Shown: positions 11,142 through 20,126, numbered from the stretch's first letter. The stretch is 64,000 bases of DNA from Agrobacterium tumefaciens (GCA_017744915.1 JAGIAH010000001.1:372001-436000); one strand, 5' to 3'. Numbers and translations: made by a program. The notes: generated by a model from the sequence alone, not told the origin.

Positions 11142-11648
11142 TTATTCCACGTTCAGTTTGGCAACTTGCCATGCGGACCGCGAATAATAGGTCTGCTTCT
11201 GCAGCTCCGGGTCGCTGTCATAGGGATAGATGACGAACAACGGGCCTTTTTCGCGAACTGTCATGTAATTGCCATCCAGCTTGATCGCGAGGATAACGTT
11301 AAATTTCTTAAAATCTTCAATCGGTATCGTGCTGACATAATCGTTGAGGGCGACGGCCGTGACGCTTGTGCCCTTTGCCCCGACGACATCCATCAGTTTC
11401 GCCAGCGACACGCCCTCGAAACGAACGCGGCCATCGTGCCATGGCGTCGTCGTCTCCACCGTCTCCATGCCGAGCGCTTCCAGCATGTCGCGGTCAAACT
11501 GCGCCGCACCCTCAGCATTCGTGTTGGTGATGTTTCCGGATATGGTTAATATCGGCTTGCCTTGCGGTTTGGCGATCTCTGCGGCCCCGGCACAGGAAAG
11601 CCACACGAGCGACAGGAACGCACTGAGAAGTACCCGGGCGAAACTCAT
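11142..11648 (-). CDS. pruR: Periplasmic pterin-binding regulator PruR (sulfite-oxidase-like fold)
   Basis: A 168-residue exported protein with a signal peptide (MSFARVLLSAFLSLVWLSC, cleavage near AGAA-EIAK) and a molybdopterin-oxidoreductase-like core (ILTISGNI, RVRFEGVSLAKLMDVVG, LNDYVSTIPIEDF, GPLFVIYPYD). The only cysteine is in the signal peptide, so the cysteine that ligates molybdenum in sulfite oxidases is absent and a Moco enzyme is unlikely. This fits PruR, which in A. tumefaciens binds reduced pterins in the periplasm and controls the adjacent DcpA. The ATG is preceded by GGAGAAAAAGT. It is the first gene of a two-gene operon with dcpA. The pterin reductase partner PruA is not in the window. 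Confidence 0.8.
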   Translation of the reverse strand: MSFARVLLSAFLSLVWLSCAGAAEIAKPQGKPILTISGNITNTNAEGAAQFDRDMLEALGMETVETTTPWHDGRVRFEGVSLAKLMDVVGAKGTSVTAVALNDYVSTIPIEDFKKFNVILAIKLDGNYMTVREKGPLFVIYPYDSDPELQKQTYYSRSAWQVAKLNVE

Positions 11649-12257
11649 ACTTTTTCTCCATCGATAACGTTCAGGTCGAGGGTTTTCGCCAACCTCTGAA
11701 GGTCAAGGGAACCGACACTCGCAATATATATCAGGAACCAATATTATATCCTCACTGAGATTTTATCCGTATTTTCTCTAGGTTTTGAGTAAACCCTTTT
11801 GATAATTTTTCCGTCCCATTGTAGTTTTTTAGGCTTGGCGCCCTGTTATGAGGCAAACGACAGGCGCTAAAAACTTCTGTCGACAATCCGTCCGGTGCGA
11901 CAAAGGCCGAATTGTGGCGAGACCTGTTCCGCCCTCGGACAGAACTGCCTGATTCGCGCGCAAGGCGGCTGGCCGATCGTTACCTTTTCAGATGCAGAAC
12001 CGGAATGACAAAGACGGGTTCCCCGCCACAGAAAAATCATGGCGATTGCCGGGGCGCATGGTTGAAACATACCGCCCGGAACTTAATATAAAGGCTGTCA
12101 TTTCCGTTTCCGGCCATCTCGGATGCCGGAAATATCCAGACACCCGTTCCGCGCAGCGCAAGCCGCGACGCCGGATACGTCCGGTCAGGACAATTCTGTT
12201 CACGTCTCCGGGCCGGACGGCACCCGCCGTATCGGCCGCATCATGAAGGTAGCCCCT
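11649..12257. other. 609-base divergent intergenic region
   Basis: This gap separates pruR (leftward) from the aldehyde dehydrogenase (rightward). The part at 11720-11860 is clearly AT-rich and is the likely pruR promoter zone. From 12123 the dehydrogenase frame is already open, but nothing upstream of 12258 resembles the family. No convincing RNA gene, repeat or operator was seen. Confidence 0.5.
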
Positions 12258-13694
12258 ATGCACACCTATCCCGACATCAAACTTCTCATTGATGGCGAAT
12301 GGCGAGACGCCGTTTCCGGCAAGACGATCGCCGTATCCGATCCGGCAACCGACGAGATCATCGGCGCGATCGCCCATGCCGAAAAGGAAGACCTCGATCT
12401 GGCGCTTGCCGCCGCCGAACGTGGTTTCAAGCTGTGGCGCGACACCTCGCCCTTCGAGCGTTCGAAGATCATGCGCAAGGCTGCCGACATCCTGCGCGAG
12501 CGCAAGGACAAGATCGCCTACATCATGACCCGCGAGCAGGGTAAGCCGCTGGTGCAATCCGGCACCGAAATAATGGGCGCCGCCGATACCATCGACTGGT
12601 TCGCGGAAGAAGCCCGCCGCACCTATGGCCAGGTCATTCCCGCGCGTGCGACCGGCGTGTCGCAGCTTGCCATCAAGGTGCCGGTCGGCCCCGTTGCGGC
12701 GTTCACGCCCTGGAACTTTCCGCTCAACCAGATCGTCCGCAAGCTTTCCGCAGCGCTTGCCACCGGCTGCTCCATCATCGTCAAGGCACCTGAGGAAACC
12801 CCGGCGTCACCGGCTGAACTCATCCGCGCCTTCGTGGATGCGGGCGTACCGGCAGGCGTCATCGGCCTCGTTTACGGCGTTCCGTCAGAGATTTCGGAAT
12901 ATCTGATCCCGCATCCGGTCATCCGCAAGATTTCCTTCACCGGCTCCACGCCCATTGGCAAACATCTGGCGGCCTTGGCCGGCAAGCACATGAAGCGCGC
13001 CACGATGGAACTGGGCGGCCATGCACCAGTGATGATCTTCGACGATGCCGATATCGAAAAGGCGATCGAGGTGACGTCGCTTGCCAAGTTCCGCAATGCC
13101 GGCCAGGTCTGCGTCGCCCCCACCCGCTTCCTCGTGCAGGACGGCGTGGCGGATCGCTTCCTCGAAGGTTTCGTAGAAGCAACCAAAGCCATCAAGGTCG
13201 GTAACGGTCTCGAAGAGGGCGTCATCATGGGCCCGCTTGCCAATGAACGCCGCATTCCCGCGCTGGAAGGCCTCATCAACGACGCGGTTTCCCATGGCGC
13301 GGAACTGAAAACCGGCGGCCGCCGCATCGGCAACAAGGGCAATTTCTTCGAGCCGACGGTTCTCGCCAATGTGCCGGTGACCGCCAAGATCATGAATGAC
13401 GAGCCCTTCGGTCCGGTCGCGATCATCAACCGCTTCTCGAGCTTCAATGACGCCATCACCGAAGCCAACCGCCTGCCCTTCGGCCTTGCATCCTATGCCT
13501 TCACCGGCTCGGTCAAGACCGCGCATGCGCTCGGCCAGCAGGTCGAAGCCGGCATGCTGACCATCAACCATAACGGCCTTGCGCTTCCCGAAGTCCCCTT
13601 CGGCGGCATCAAGGACTCCGGTTATGGCACGGAAGGCGGTTCGGAAGCGGTTCAGGCCTATCTGGAGACCAAATTCGTCAGCCAGATGAGCTGA
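12258..13694 (+). CDS. NAD(P)-dependent aldehyde dehydrogenase (2-oxoglutarate-semialdehyde/succinate-semialdehyde type)
   Basis: A 478-residue aldehyde dehydrogenase. Landmarks are the N-terminal [16 protein letters not shown], the cofactor segment [19 protein letters not shown], the glycine loop FTGSTPIGK, the general base in [15 protein letters not shown] and the catalytic cysteine in [12 protein letters not shown]. The HAPV and CVAP variants and overall wording match alpha-ketoglutaric semialdehyde dehydrogenases such as the Azospirillum AraE protein better than classic GabD, as far as I recall; substrate remains open. The ATG at 12258 lies 7 bases after GAAGGTAG; an ATG 15 bases earlier at 12243 is possible. 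It is monocistronic and followed by a palindromic element. Confidence 0.85.
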   Translation: MHTYPDIKLLIDGEWRDAVSGKTIAVSDPATDEIIGAIAHAEKEDLDLALAAAERGFKLWRDTSPFERSKIMRKAADILRERKDKIAYIMTREQGKPLVQSGTEIMGAADTIDWFAEEARRTYGQVIPARATGVSQLAIKVPVGPVAAFTPWNFPLNQIVRKLSAALATGCSIIVKAPEETPASPAELIRAFVDAGVPAGVIGLVYGVPSEISEYLIPHPVIRKISFTGSTPIGKHLAALAGKHMKRATMELGGHAPVMIFDDADIEKAIEVTSLAKFRNAGQVCVAPTRFLVQDGVADRFLEGFVEATKAIKVGNGLEEGVIMGPLANERRIPALEGLINDAVSHGAELKTGGRRIGNKGNFFEPTVLANVPVTAKIMNDEPFGPVAIINRFSSFNDAITEANRLPFGLASYAFTGSVKTAHALGQQVEAGMLTINHNGLALPEVPFGGIKDSGYGTEGGSEAVQAYLETKFVSQMS

Positions 13695-13704
13695 ATGCTA
13701 TCGA

Positions 13705-13830
13705 AATTTCTTCTCCCCGCCGGGGAGAAGATGCCCGAAGGGCAGATGAGGGGGCAAGCTCTCCGTATATCTCTACCGTCGCCCCCTCATCCCGCTGCCG
13801 CGACCTTCTCCCCCTCGGGGAGAAGATGAA
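13705..13830. repeat. RIME-like palindromic element
   Basis: Inverted arms at about 13708-13755 and 13781-13828 share the pattern CTTCTCCCC...GGGGAGAAG, a GCCCGAAGGGC-like spacer hairpin and GATGAGGGGGC. The sequence family differs from the element at 1679-1827, but the mosaic of nested hairpins is the same. Such elements are abundant between genes in Agrobacterium and Rhizobium. It sits just after the dehydrogenase stop and may end its transcript. Confidence 0.75.
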
Positions 13831-13937
13831 AGTCGCACCCGCTCGATCCATCCTTACCTCTGAAAATTGCTCAGCCTTATCTTGCCCCCAACCCCATCAT
13901 CGCCTAAAAGAACAAAAAGTGAACCTTGGGGGATTAC

Positions 13938-15035
13938 ATGAGCGACACGGCGGCACCGGCACTGAAGGAAATCTTCAACCGCGAAAAACTGCAGCATATC
14001 GCCGACCAGACCAAGGCCGTTCATCCGCCCTTTGACGTTTCCGCCTTCATGGCGCACGCCACGACAAATCTCGAGGCGCTTGGCATCATGCAACGCATGC
14101 GGCAGGTGGCGACGAGCTTGCATGCCACGCTGCCCGGCGACTATGCCCGCAACATCGAAATCCTGACCGCCGCAGCGCCCGGCATCGGCAACGGTTTTGC
14201 CTCAATTTCACTGCCGGAATATGTGGCCCTTTACGGTCTCGATGATTTCGATCTTTCCATGCAGGCCTTGTCCTATTTCACCCGTTTCGGTTCCTCGGAA
14301 TTCGCCATTCGCCATTTCCTGCAAAAGGACTTGAGCGCCACACTCGCCGTGATGGAGACATGGTCACGGCATGAAAACGAGCATGTGCGGCGACTGGCGA
14401 GCGAAGGCTGCCGGCCCCGCCTGCCCTGGTCGTTCCAGCTGAAACCGCTGATTGACGATCCCTCGCCGGTCACCGCGATCCTCGACACCATGAAAGCCGA
14501 TGATGCACTTTATGTGCGCAAATCCGTCGCCAATCACCTGAACGACATCACCAAGGACAATCCCGCCTTTGTGCTGGCGCTGATAGAGACATGGCCGAAG
14601 GACAACCCGCATACGCGCTGGATCACACGGCAGGCCTTGCGCACCCTCATCAAGAAGGGTGATGCCGCAGCGCTTGCCCATCTCGGCGCCCATGAGGAAG
14701 CGCAGATTGCACTTGCGGCGTTTCAGGTATCGCCCGAGACGGTCGCTCTCGGTAATCCGGTGCGGATTTCCGCCTCTTTCACCTCAACGGCGAAGAGCCC
14801 GCAGAAGCTGGTGATCGACTACGCCGTGCATTACGTGAAGAAGAGCGGCGATGCCTCCGCCAAGGTCTTCAAATGGAAAGAAGTCGAGCTTCAGCCCGGC
14901 GAAACCTGCGCGCTGTCGATCAGCCGCGCCATGCGCGATTTCACCACCCGCAAGCACTATGCCGGTATTCACAGGGTCGACCTGATGATCAACGGCAGGC
15001 TGGTGGCGGAAAGCGCCTTCGAGCTTCTGATCTGA
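13938..15035 (+). CDS. AlkC-type DNA glycosylase (HEAT-like alkylation repair) with C-terminal Ig-like domain
   Basis: A 365-residue protein of the HEAT-like-repeat DNA glycosylase superfamily that removes alkylated bases. Helical repeats occupy roughly residues 30-255; LRTLIKKGD and VRKSVANHLNDITKDNP match repeat motifs of AlkC/YhaZ proteins. The last about 100 residues (from VSPETVALGNPVRISASF) read as a beta-sandwich, matching the immunoglobulin-like domain described for the AlkC-alpha subgroup, which recognises 3-methylcytosine and 3-methyladenine. The ATG at 13938 follows TTGGGGGATTAC; an upstream TTG in frame is unlikely. No repair partner genes are adjacent. The family is firm, base specificity is from the literature. 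Confidence 0.82.
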   Translation: MSDTAAPALKEIFNREKLQHIADQTKAVHPPFDVSAFMAHATTNLEALGIMQRMRQVATSLHATLPGDYARNIEILTAAAPGIGNGFASISLPEYVALYGLDDFDLSMQALSYFTRFGSSEFAIRHFLQKDLSATLAVMETWSRHENEHVRRLASEGCRPRLPWSFQLKPLIDDPSPVTAILDTMKADDALYVRKSVANHLNDITKDNPAFVLALIETWPKDNPHTRWITRQALRTLIKKGDAAALAHLGAHEEAQIALAAFQVSPETVALGNPVRISASFTSTAKSPQKLVIDYAVHYVKKSGDASAKVFKWKEVELQPGETCALSISRAMRDFTTRKHYAGIHRVDLMINGRLVAESAFELLI

Positions 15036-15059
15036 AGCCGGTCAGCGTCCCGCCCTATC

Positions 15060-16085
15060 TCACGCCGTCGGAAAAATCTTCGCCCGGCGGATGATGACCG
15101 AACCGCGATCTCCGGCGGCTACGTCGTTTTCCGGCGGCACGTCGAATTCCAGGCGGTCGCCGCCATCGGTGCTGGCGATCACCCGGCGCTCGCCGGCGCG
15201 GTCGAGAACACGCTCCACCGAGGCCGGAATGCCCTCATGCAGATCCTCCCATTCGAGATCGCCTGGGCGGGCATAGATATCGACGGCGCCATCGCCCTGG
15301 GCATAGGAGAAGGGCAGCTCATTATCGCCGACATAGACCTTGCCGCCGCGCGCCACGCCGGACACCCGATTGGCATCGCCGAGAAAACGCATGACGAAAG
15401 AACTGTTGGGCTGTCGGCACACCTCTTTCGGCGTGCCCTGCTGCACGATTTCGCCCTGATTGAGAATGACCACGCGGTCGGCCAGATCAAGCGCTTCTTC
15501 CTGGTCATGGGTCACGAAAATCGTGGTGATGCCAAGCGAATCGTGAATTTCCCGCAGCCAGCGGCGCAGGTCGCGACGCACATTGGCGTCCAGCGCCCCG
15601 AAAGGCTCATCGAGCAGCAGCACCTTGGGGTCGACCGAAAGCGCACGCGCCAGCGCCACGCGCTGCCGCTGCCCACCGGAAATCTGCGCCGGAAAACGGT
15701 CGCCGAGGCCATCGAGCTTCACCAGCCGCAGCAGTTCCTCCACGCGGGCGTCAATCGCCGCCCTGTCGCGCTTCACCCTGGACACCTTCATGCCGAAGGC
15801 GATGTTTTCATGCAGCGTCATATGCGGGAACAGCGCATAATGCTGGAACACGAAACCGACGCCGCGGTCTCGCACCGGAATATTGGTGGCGTCCTCTTCC
15901 CCGAAAAAGATGCGGCCGCCATCGCTATATTCGAGACCGGCGACCATGCGCAGAATCGTCGTCTTGCCGGAGCCGGAAGGGCCGAGCAGCGCCAGAAGCT
16001 CACCGCTTTCGATATCCAGCGAAACATCGCGCACGGCGCGGAAGGTATCGAAGGTCTTCACCACATTTTCGAGGCGGATTTTCAT
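15060..16085 (-). CDS. cysA: Sulfate/thiosulfate ABC transporter ATP-binding protein CysA
   Basis: A 341-residue ABC ATPase with Walker A GPSGSGKTT (about 35-43), Q-loop FVFQHYALFPHMT, signature QISGGQRQRVALARAL, Walker B VLLLDEPFGALD and switch VTHDQEEALDLADR. Residues after about 240 form the regulatory TOBE-like domain found in CysA. It powers sulfate uptake with CysT and CysW. It is the last gene of the minus-strand operon sbp-cysT-cysW-cysA, 5 bp after cysW. Specificity is set by the neighbouring sulfate-binding protein. Confidence 0.92.
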   Translation of the reverse strand: MKIRLENVVKTFDTFRAVRDVSLDIESGELLALLGPSGSGKTTILRMVAGLEYSDGGRIFFGEEDATNIPVRDRGVGFVFQHYALFPHMTLHENIAFGMKVSRVKRDRAAIDARVEELLRLVKLDGLGDRFPAQISGGQRQRVALARALSVDPKVLLLDEPFGALDANVRRDLRRWLREIHDSLGITTIFVTHDQEEALDLADRVVILNQGEIVQQGTPKEVCRQPNSSFVMRFLGDANRVSGVARGGKVYVGDNELPFSYAQGDGAVDIYARPGDLEWEDLHEGIPASVERVLDRAGERRVIASTDGGDRLEFDVPPENDVAAGDRGSVIIRRAKIFPTA

Positions 16086-16090
16086 GGGGA

Positions 16091-16978
16091 TCAGGTCTCC
16101 GTGGCGATGGCGGCATCGCCGTTGGTCTTTTTGGCACCGCGCCCGGCGCCGCGCCGTTCCAGCGCCACCTTGGCGATGATGGTGACCACGGCAAGCAAAG
16201 CGAGGATGGAGGCCGACGCAAAGGCGCCTGCCGTCTGGTAGTCATGATAAAGCAGCTCGATATGCAGCGGCAGCGTATTGGTCTGGCCACGAATATTGCC
16301 CGATACGACCGATACCGCGCCGAATTCGCCCATCACGCGGGCATTGCACAGCACGACACCGTAAAGCAGCGCCCATTTGATATTCGGCAGCGTCACCGAA
16401 AAGAAGGTGCGCCAACCGGATGCGCCAAGCGAAGTCGCGGCCTCCTCGAGATCGCGGCCCTGCGCCTGCATGAGCGGGATGAGTTCACGCGCCACGAAAG
16501 GTGCGGTCACGAACATCGAGGCGATGACGATGCCGGGCAGAGCAAAAAGAATCTTGATGTCATGCGCATCGAGGAACGGCCCGAACAACCCCTGCAGACC
16601 ATACACGAAGAGATAGGCGACACCGGCGACGATCGGCGAAATCGAGAAGGGTATCTCGATCAGCACCAGCAGGAAACGCCGGCCGGGAAAATCGAACTTG
16701 GTGATGGCCCAGGCCGCCGCAACCCCGAAGGCCGTATTGACCGGCACGGCGATCAGCGCCGTCAGCACCGTCAGCATGATGGCGTGGCGGGTGTCGGGAT
16801 GGATAATGGTGGCCGAGTAGGCCTTCCGGCCCTGCGAAAAGGCTTCGACACCGATGATGATGAGCGGCGCCACGACCAGCAGCGCGCCGATGATGAGCAC
16901 GAAGGCGATCAGGCTGCGGCGAACGAGAGGCGCGTCGCCGACGCGCGGCGGCTTGCGGTGTCGGGAAACGGTGCTCAT
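16091..16978 (-). CDS. cysW: Sulfate ABC transporter permease CysW
   Basis: A 295-residue inner-membrane permease with about six membrane segments and a hydrophilic arginine-rich N-terminus. The EAA loop that contacts CysA is recognisable in DLEEAATSLGASGWRTFFSVTLPNI, and the family stretch ARVMGEFGAVSVVSGNIRGQTNTLP is diagnostic for CysW. The ATG at 16978 follows GAGCTGAGGC. It lies 3 bp after cysT and 5 bp before cysA, and forms the heterodimeric channel with CysT. The C-terminus is lysine/asparagine-rich and short. Confidence 0.92.
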   Translation of the reverse strand: MSTVSRHRKPPRVGDAPLVRRSLIAFVLIIGALLVVAPLIIIGVEAFSQGRKAYSATIIHPDTRHAIMLTVLTALIAVPVNTAFGVAAAWAITKFDFPGRRFLLVLIEIPFSISPIVAGVAYLFVYGLQGLFGPFLDAHDIKILFALPGIVIASMFVTAPFVARELIPLMQAQGRDLEEAATSLGASGWRTFFSVTLPNIKWALLYGVVLCNARVMGEFGAVSVVSGNIRGQTNTLPLHIELLYHDYQTAGAFASASILALLAVVTIIAKVALERRGAGRGAKKTNGDAAIATET

Positions 16979-16981
16979 GCC

Positions 16982-17821
16982 TCAGCTCCTCACCGTATAA
17001 CGCAACACCCGCGCCTGAAGATAATTGGTGACCGCCAGCATCACGAAGGCGGTGATCAGCAGCACGGAGGCGATGGCGGCGGCCGCCTGATAATCATATT
17101 CCTCCAGCCGAATGAAGATCAGCAGGGCGGTGATTTCCGTCGAGAACGGCTGGTTGCCGGCAATGAAGATGATTGCCCCGAATTCGCCAAGGCTGCGGGC
17201 GAAGGAAAGAGAAAGACCGGCCAAAAGCGCCGGTGTCAACAGCGGCAGGATGACCTTGCGGAAAATTTTGAGATCGGAGCCGCCGAGCGACTGCGCCGCT
17301 TCCTCCAGCGCCGGATCGAGATCTTCCAGAACCGGCTGCACGGTGCGCACGATGAAGGGCAGGCTGGTAAAGGCCATCGCCACCATGATGCCGAGCGGCG
17401 TATAGGCCACCTTGATGCCGAATTGCGAAAGCACCGAGCCGAACCAGCCATTGCCCGCAAACAGCGTCGTCAGCGCAATGCCGGCAACGGCAGTGGGCAG
17501 TGCAAAAGGCAGATCGACAATGGCATCAACGATACGCCAACCGGGAAAGCGGTAACGCGTCAGAACCCAGGCAAGCGCCAGCCCGAAAATCACGTTGAAC
17601 AGCGTGGCAGCCAGCGCGCAAAGCACGGTGACGCGGTAGCTGGCAACCGCGCGCGGCGAAGAGATGATCGACCAATATTCGGAAGGACCAAGGCTCGCCG
17701 CCTTGAACACCAGGGCCGAAAGCGGCAGCAGCACGATGATGGCGACGTAAGTGAGGGTAACGCCAAGGGACAATTTCAGCCCCGGCAGAACATTCCGCTT
17801 CAAACCCCGCCCCCATTTCAT
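16982..17821 (-). CDS. cysT: Sulfate ABC transporter permease CysT (CysU)
   Basis: A 279-residue permease with six hydrophobic segments, the EAA loop DPALEEAAQSLGGSDLKIFRKVILP and the CysT-specific FARSLGEFGAIIFIAGNQPFSTEI. The ATG at 17821 gives the family length, but it has no purine-rich ribosome-binding site: the preceding bases are the T-run and 3' arm of a strong hairpin. A TTG seven codons in, after GGGGGCGGGG, is an alternative start. It follows the binding-protein gene by 57 bp and precedes cysW by 3 bp. The odd start context may lower permease yield relative to the binding protein. Confidence 0.88.
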   Translation of the reverse strand: MKWGRGLKRNVLPGLKLSLGVTLTYVAIIVLLPLSALVFKAASLGPSEYWSIISSPRAVASYRVTVLCALAATLFNVIFGLALAWVLTRYRFPGWRIVDAIVDLPFALPTAVAGIALTTLFAGNGWFGSVLSQFGIKVAYTPLGIMVAMAFTSLPFIVRTVQPVLEDLDPALEEAAQSLGGSDLKIFRKVILPLLTPALLAGLSLSFARSLGEFGAIIFIAGNQPFSTEITALLIFIRLEEYDYQAAAAIASVLLITAFVMLAVTNYLQARVLRYTVRS

Positions 17822-17822
17822 C

Positions 17823-17856
17823 AAAAAGCGACCCGGCAGTTTCCCGCCGGGCCTTT
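17823..17856 (-). terminator. Hairpin with T-run between the sulfate-binding protein and cysT
   Basis: On the minus strand a stem GGCCCGGC...GCCGGGTC (loop GGGAAACT) is followed by GCTTTTTG directly against the cysT ATG. It has the form of an intrinsic terminator but lies inside the operon, so partial read-through or attenuation would make more binding protein than permease. Confidence 0.7.
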
Positions 17857-17878
17857 TACCTGTCGTATATCGTCGTGA

Positions 17879-18865
17879 TTAACGGCTGCCGTAAAGCGTA
17901 TCAAGCGTCGCGCCGGATGCAAAATGCTCTTTCTGGATTTTGTCCCAGCCGCCGAAAACATCATCGACGTTGACGAGACGAATGGCCGGGAACTTGTCCT
18001 TGAACTCGCCGACGACCTTTTCATCATGAACGCGGTGACCGAATTCGGCGGCGATGCGCTGGCCTTCTTCGGTATAGAGGAAATCGAGATAGCTCTTCGC
18101 CAGATCGCGCGAACCGCGCTTGTCGACCACCTTGTCCACCACGGCCACCGGGAATTCGGCCAGCAGGCTGACGGAGGGCACTACGCCTTCCACCTTTTCG
18201 GCGCCATATTGCTTGGCAATGCCGCGGGTCTCGGCTTCGAAGGTAATCAGCACGTCGCCGATTTCGCGCTCAACGAAGGTGGTGGTGGCGGCGCGGCCTC
18301 CGGTGTCGAAGACCGGTGTGTTGTCGAAGATTTTCTTGACGAATTCCTGAACCTTCTTCTCGTCACCGTTGAACTTCTCCTTGGCGTAAGCGGTGGCGGC
18401 GAGATAGGTGTAACGGGCGTTACCCGAGGTCTTCGGATTGGGGAAAACCACCTTCACGTCATCGCGGGCAAGATCATCCCAGTCCTTGATACCCTTGGGG
18501 TTGCCAGCGCGCACCAGGAAGGACGGGAAGGAATAGAACGGCGAAGCGTCGTTCGGGAAATCCTTCTTCCAGTCGGCGGAAACGAAACCCTGCTTCACCA
18601 GAAAATCGACGTCGGTGACCTGATTGAAGGTGACCACATCGGCTTCCAGTCCCTCGACAATGGCGCGCGCCTGCTTGGAAGTGCCGGCATGCGACTGATC
18701 GACCGTGACACCCGGATGCTGCTTGATGAACGCCTCGTTCTCGGCCGCAAAAACTTCGCGGGCAACATCATAGGACGCGTTGAGAATGGTGGTCGGAGAC
18801 TGCGCCTGCGCCGCACCTGCAAAAAGAGCGGCAATGGCAGTACCGATAATGAGAAGACGTTTCAT
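17879..18865 (-). CDS. Periplasmic sulfate-binding protein (Sbp/CysP)
   Basis: A 328-residue solute-binding protein. The Sec signal peptide is MKRLLIIGTAIAALFAGAAQA, cleaved before QSPTTI. The mature part has LNASYDVAREVFAAENEAF and the DQSHAGTSKQARAIVEGLEADVV block, both hallmarks of the Sbp family, where the backbone of the SHAGTSKQ loop binds the sulfate dianion. The frame opens upstream with a TTG, but the ATG at 18865 after GCCGGGGGTATTC gives a proper signal peptide. It is the first gene of the sulfate operon. A small hairpin (CCGTGC/GCACGG at 18931-18951) lies in its probable leader. Sbp versus CysP naming cannot be settled here. Confidence 0.9.
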   Translation of the reverse strand: MKRLLIIGTAIAALFAGAAQAQSPTTILNASYDVAREVFAAENEAFIKQHPGVTVDQSHAGTSKQARAIVEGLEADVVTFNQVTDVDFLVKQGFVSADWKKDFPNDASPFYSFPSFLVRAGNPKGIKDWDDLARDDVKVVFPNPKTSGNARYTYLAATAYAKEKFNGDEKKVQEFVKKIFDNTPVFDTGGRAATTTFVEREIGDVLITFEAETRGIAKQYGAEKVEGVVPSVSLLAEFPVAVVDKVVDKRGSRDLAKSYLDFLYTEEGQRIAAEFGHRVHDEKVVGEFKDKFPAIRLVNVDDVFGGWDKIQKEHFASGATLDTLYGSR

Positions 18866-19034
18866 GAATACCCCCGGCAATTCGAATGGTGCTCAACATA
18901 GCGGGCGGCGGCTATAGCGACGAGAAACAGCCGTGCTTTGCGGAGGCACGGATTGGAAATTTCGCCCAAAGAATTTGAGTTCAAAAGGCGATGATTTCAT
19001 ATGGCGCAGGAAGCCGGATTTCTTTTGCGCCGGG

Positions 19035-20126
19035 CTAAAGACGATGCTCGGGAAACAGATTGCCGGAATGCGCGGCAAGATAAGGTGCAAGGTCCTCCTC
19101 ACGCACCTCTTCCAGCTGCACCGGTCGCCAGCGGGGATTGCGGTCCTTGTCGACCAGAGCCGCACGCACGCCTTCGTAAAAATCGTGCTGCCGCAATATC
19201 TCCGTGCCGGCGGCGAATTCTCGCTCCAGGCACTCGATCAGGCTCGCGCTTTCCCGGCCGAGGCGCAGCAACTTCAGGGTCAGTTTCAGACTGGTGGGAG
19301 AGCGTTTGCGCAGGACTTCGAGGGTCTCGCGTGAAAAAGCATCATCACGCGCCGAAAGGGCGGCGAAGATTTCCTCGACCGTGTCGAAGCGGAATGTCGC
19401 ATCAATGACATCCCGGTTTGCGGCCAACACACCTTCGCCCGCATCAATGGCAGAGGAGGTTATCGCCGCCTCGACACCTTCGATATCAGCAGCCTGCGAC
19501 AGAGCCCGCACCAGCGCATCGAGACGTTCGGAGGGTATGCAATAATCGGCAAAGCCGGCATAGACGGCATCGGCGGCGGTGACCGTGTTGCCGGTCAGCC
19601 CCAGCCAGGTGCCGCATTCGCCGGGCGCTCTCGGCAGAAGCCATGAACCGCCGACATCGGGAAAATAACCGATACCCGTTTCCGGCATGGCGAGCCTTGT
19701 CCGCTCGGTAACGATGCGGTGGCTGCCATGGGCGGAAATGCCAACACCGCCGCCCATGACGATGCCGTCCATCAAGGCCACATAGGGCTTGCCGAAACGG
19801 GCGATGCGATAGTTGAGCGGAAATTCCTCCCGCCAGAAATCCAGCACCTGCGGGTCACCGGCCTTGCCGAGATCATGGATGATACGGACATCGCCGCCGG
19901 CACAAAGCCCTCTTTCGCCTTCTCCCCTCAACACCACGCAGGAAATGGCCGGATCGTCCTCGAAACGCTGAAGTGCCTGAAACAGGGCGCGTACCATCGG
20001 CAGCGTGAGGCTGTTGATGGCCTTCGGGCGGTTGAGGCTGATGATGCCGGCCGCTCCTCCTGTCTCGACGATGACCTCAGTTTCCACTTCCCTTGCCAGT
20101 TCCAAGACCGCCTCCTCCGCTGCCAT
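19035..20126 (-). CDS. 3-hydroxyisobutyryl-CoA hydrolase (enoyl-CoA hydratase superfamily)
   Basis: A 363-residue crotonase-fold enzyme that hydrolyses 3-hydroxyisobutyryl-CoA in valine degradation. The oxyanion loop is LCAGGDVRIIHD near residue 75, followed by GIVMGGGVGISAHGSHR and the HIBCH-specific LAMPETGIGYFPDVGGSWLLPR. Length (about 350-360) and the C-terminal helical half fit hydrolases rather than the shorter hydratases. Two ATGs, 20138 and 20126, are both possible; 20126 has GGGCGGATGC just before it. It is a single gene between the sulfate operon and a divergent DUF2934 gene; no other valine genes are adjacent. Confidence 0.87.
   Translation of the reverse strand: MAAEEAVLELAREVETEVIVETGGAAGIISLNRPKAINSLTLPMVRALFQALQRFEDDPAISCVVLRGEGERGLCAGGDVRIIHDLGKAGDPQVLDFWREEFPLNYRIARFGKPYVALMDGIVMGGGVGISAHGSHRIVTERTRLAMPETGIGYFPDVGGSWLLPRAPGECGTWLGLTGNTVTAADAVYAGFADYCIPSERLDALVRALSQAADIEGVEAAITSSAIDAGEGVLAANRDVIDATFRFDTVEEIFAALSARDDAFSRETLEVLRKRSPTSLKLTLKLLRLGRESASLIECLEREFAAGTEILRQHDFYEGVRAALVDKDRNPRWRPVQLEEVREEDLAPYLAAHSGNLFPEHRL

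Noticed and set aside
9177..11549. A 790-codon plus-strand open frame opposite dcpA and pruR.
   Set aside because: It is antisense to two clear genes; its translation has no domain, and the codon pattern is the mirror of GC-rich third positions on the other strand.
12123..12257. N-terminal extension of the aldehyde dehydrogenase.
   Set aside because: The upstream residues do not resemble the family or a targeting signal, and the ATG at 12258 has an appropriate ribosome-binding site and length.
16244..17878. A 544-codon plus-strand frame opposite cysW and cysT.
   Set aside because: The product is Arg/Gln/Asp-rich without any fold signature, while the minus strand encodes two well-matched permeases.
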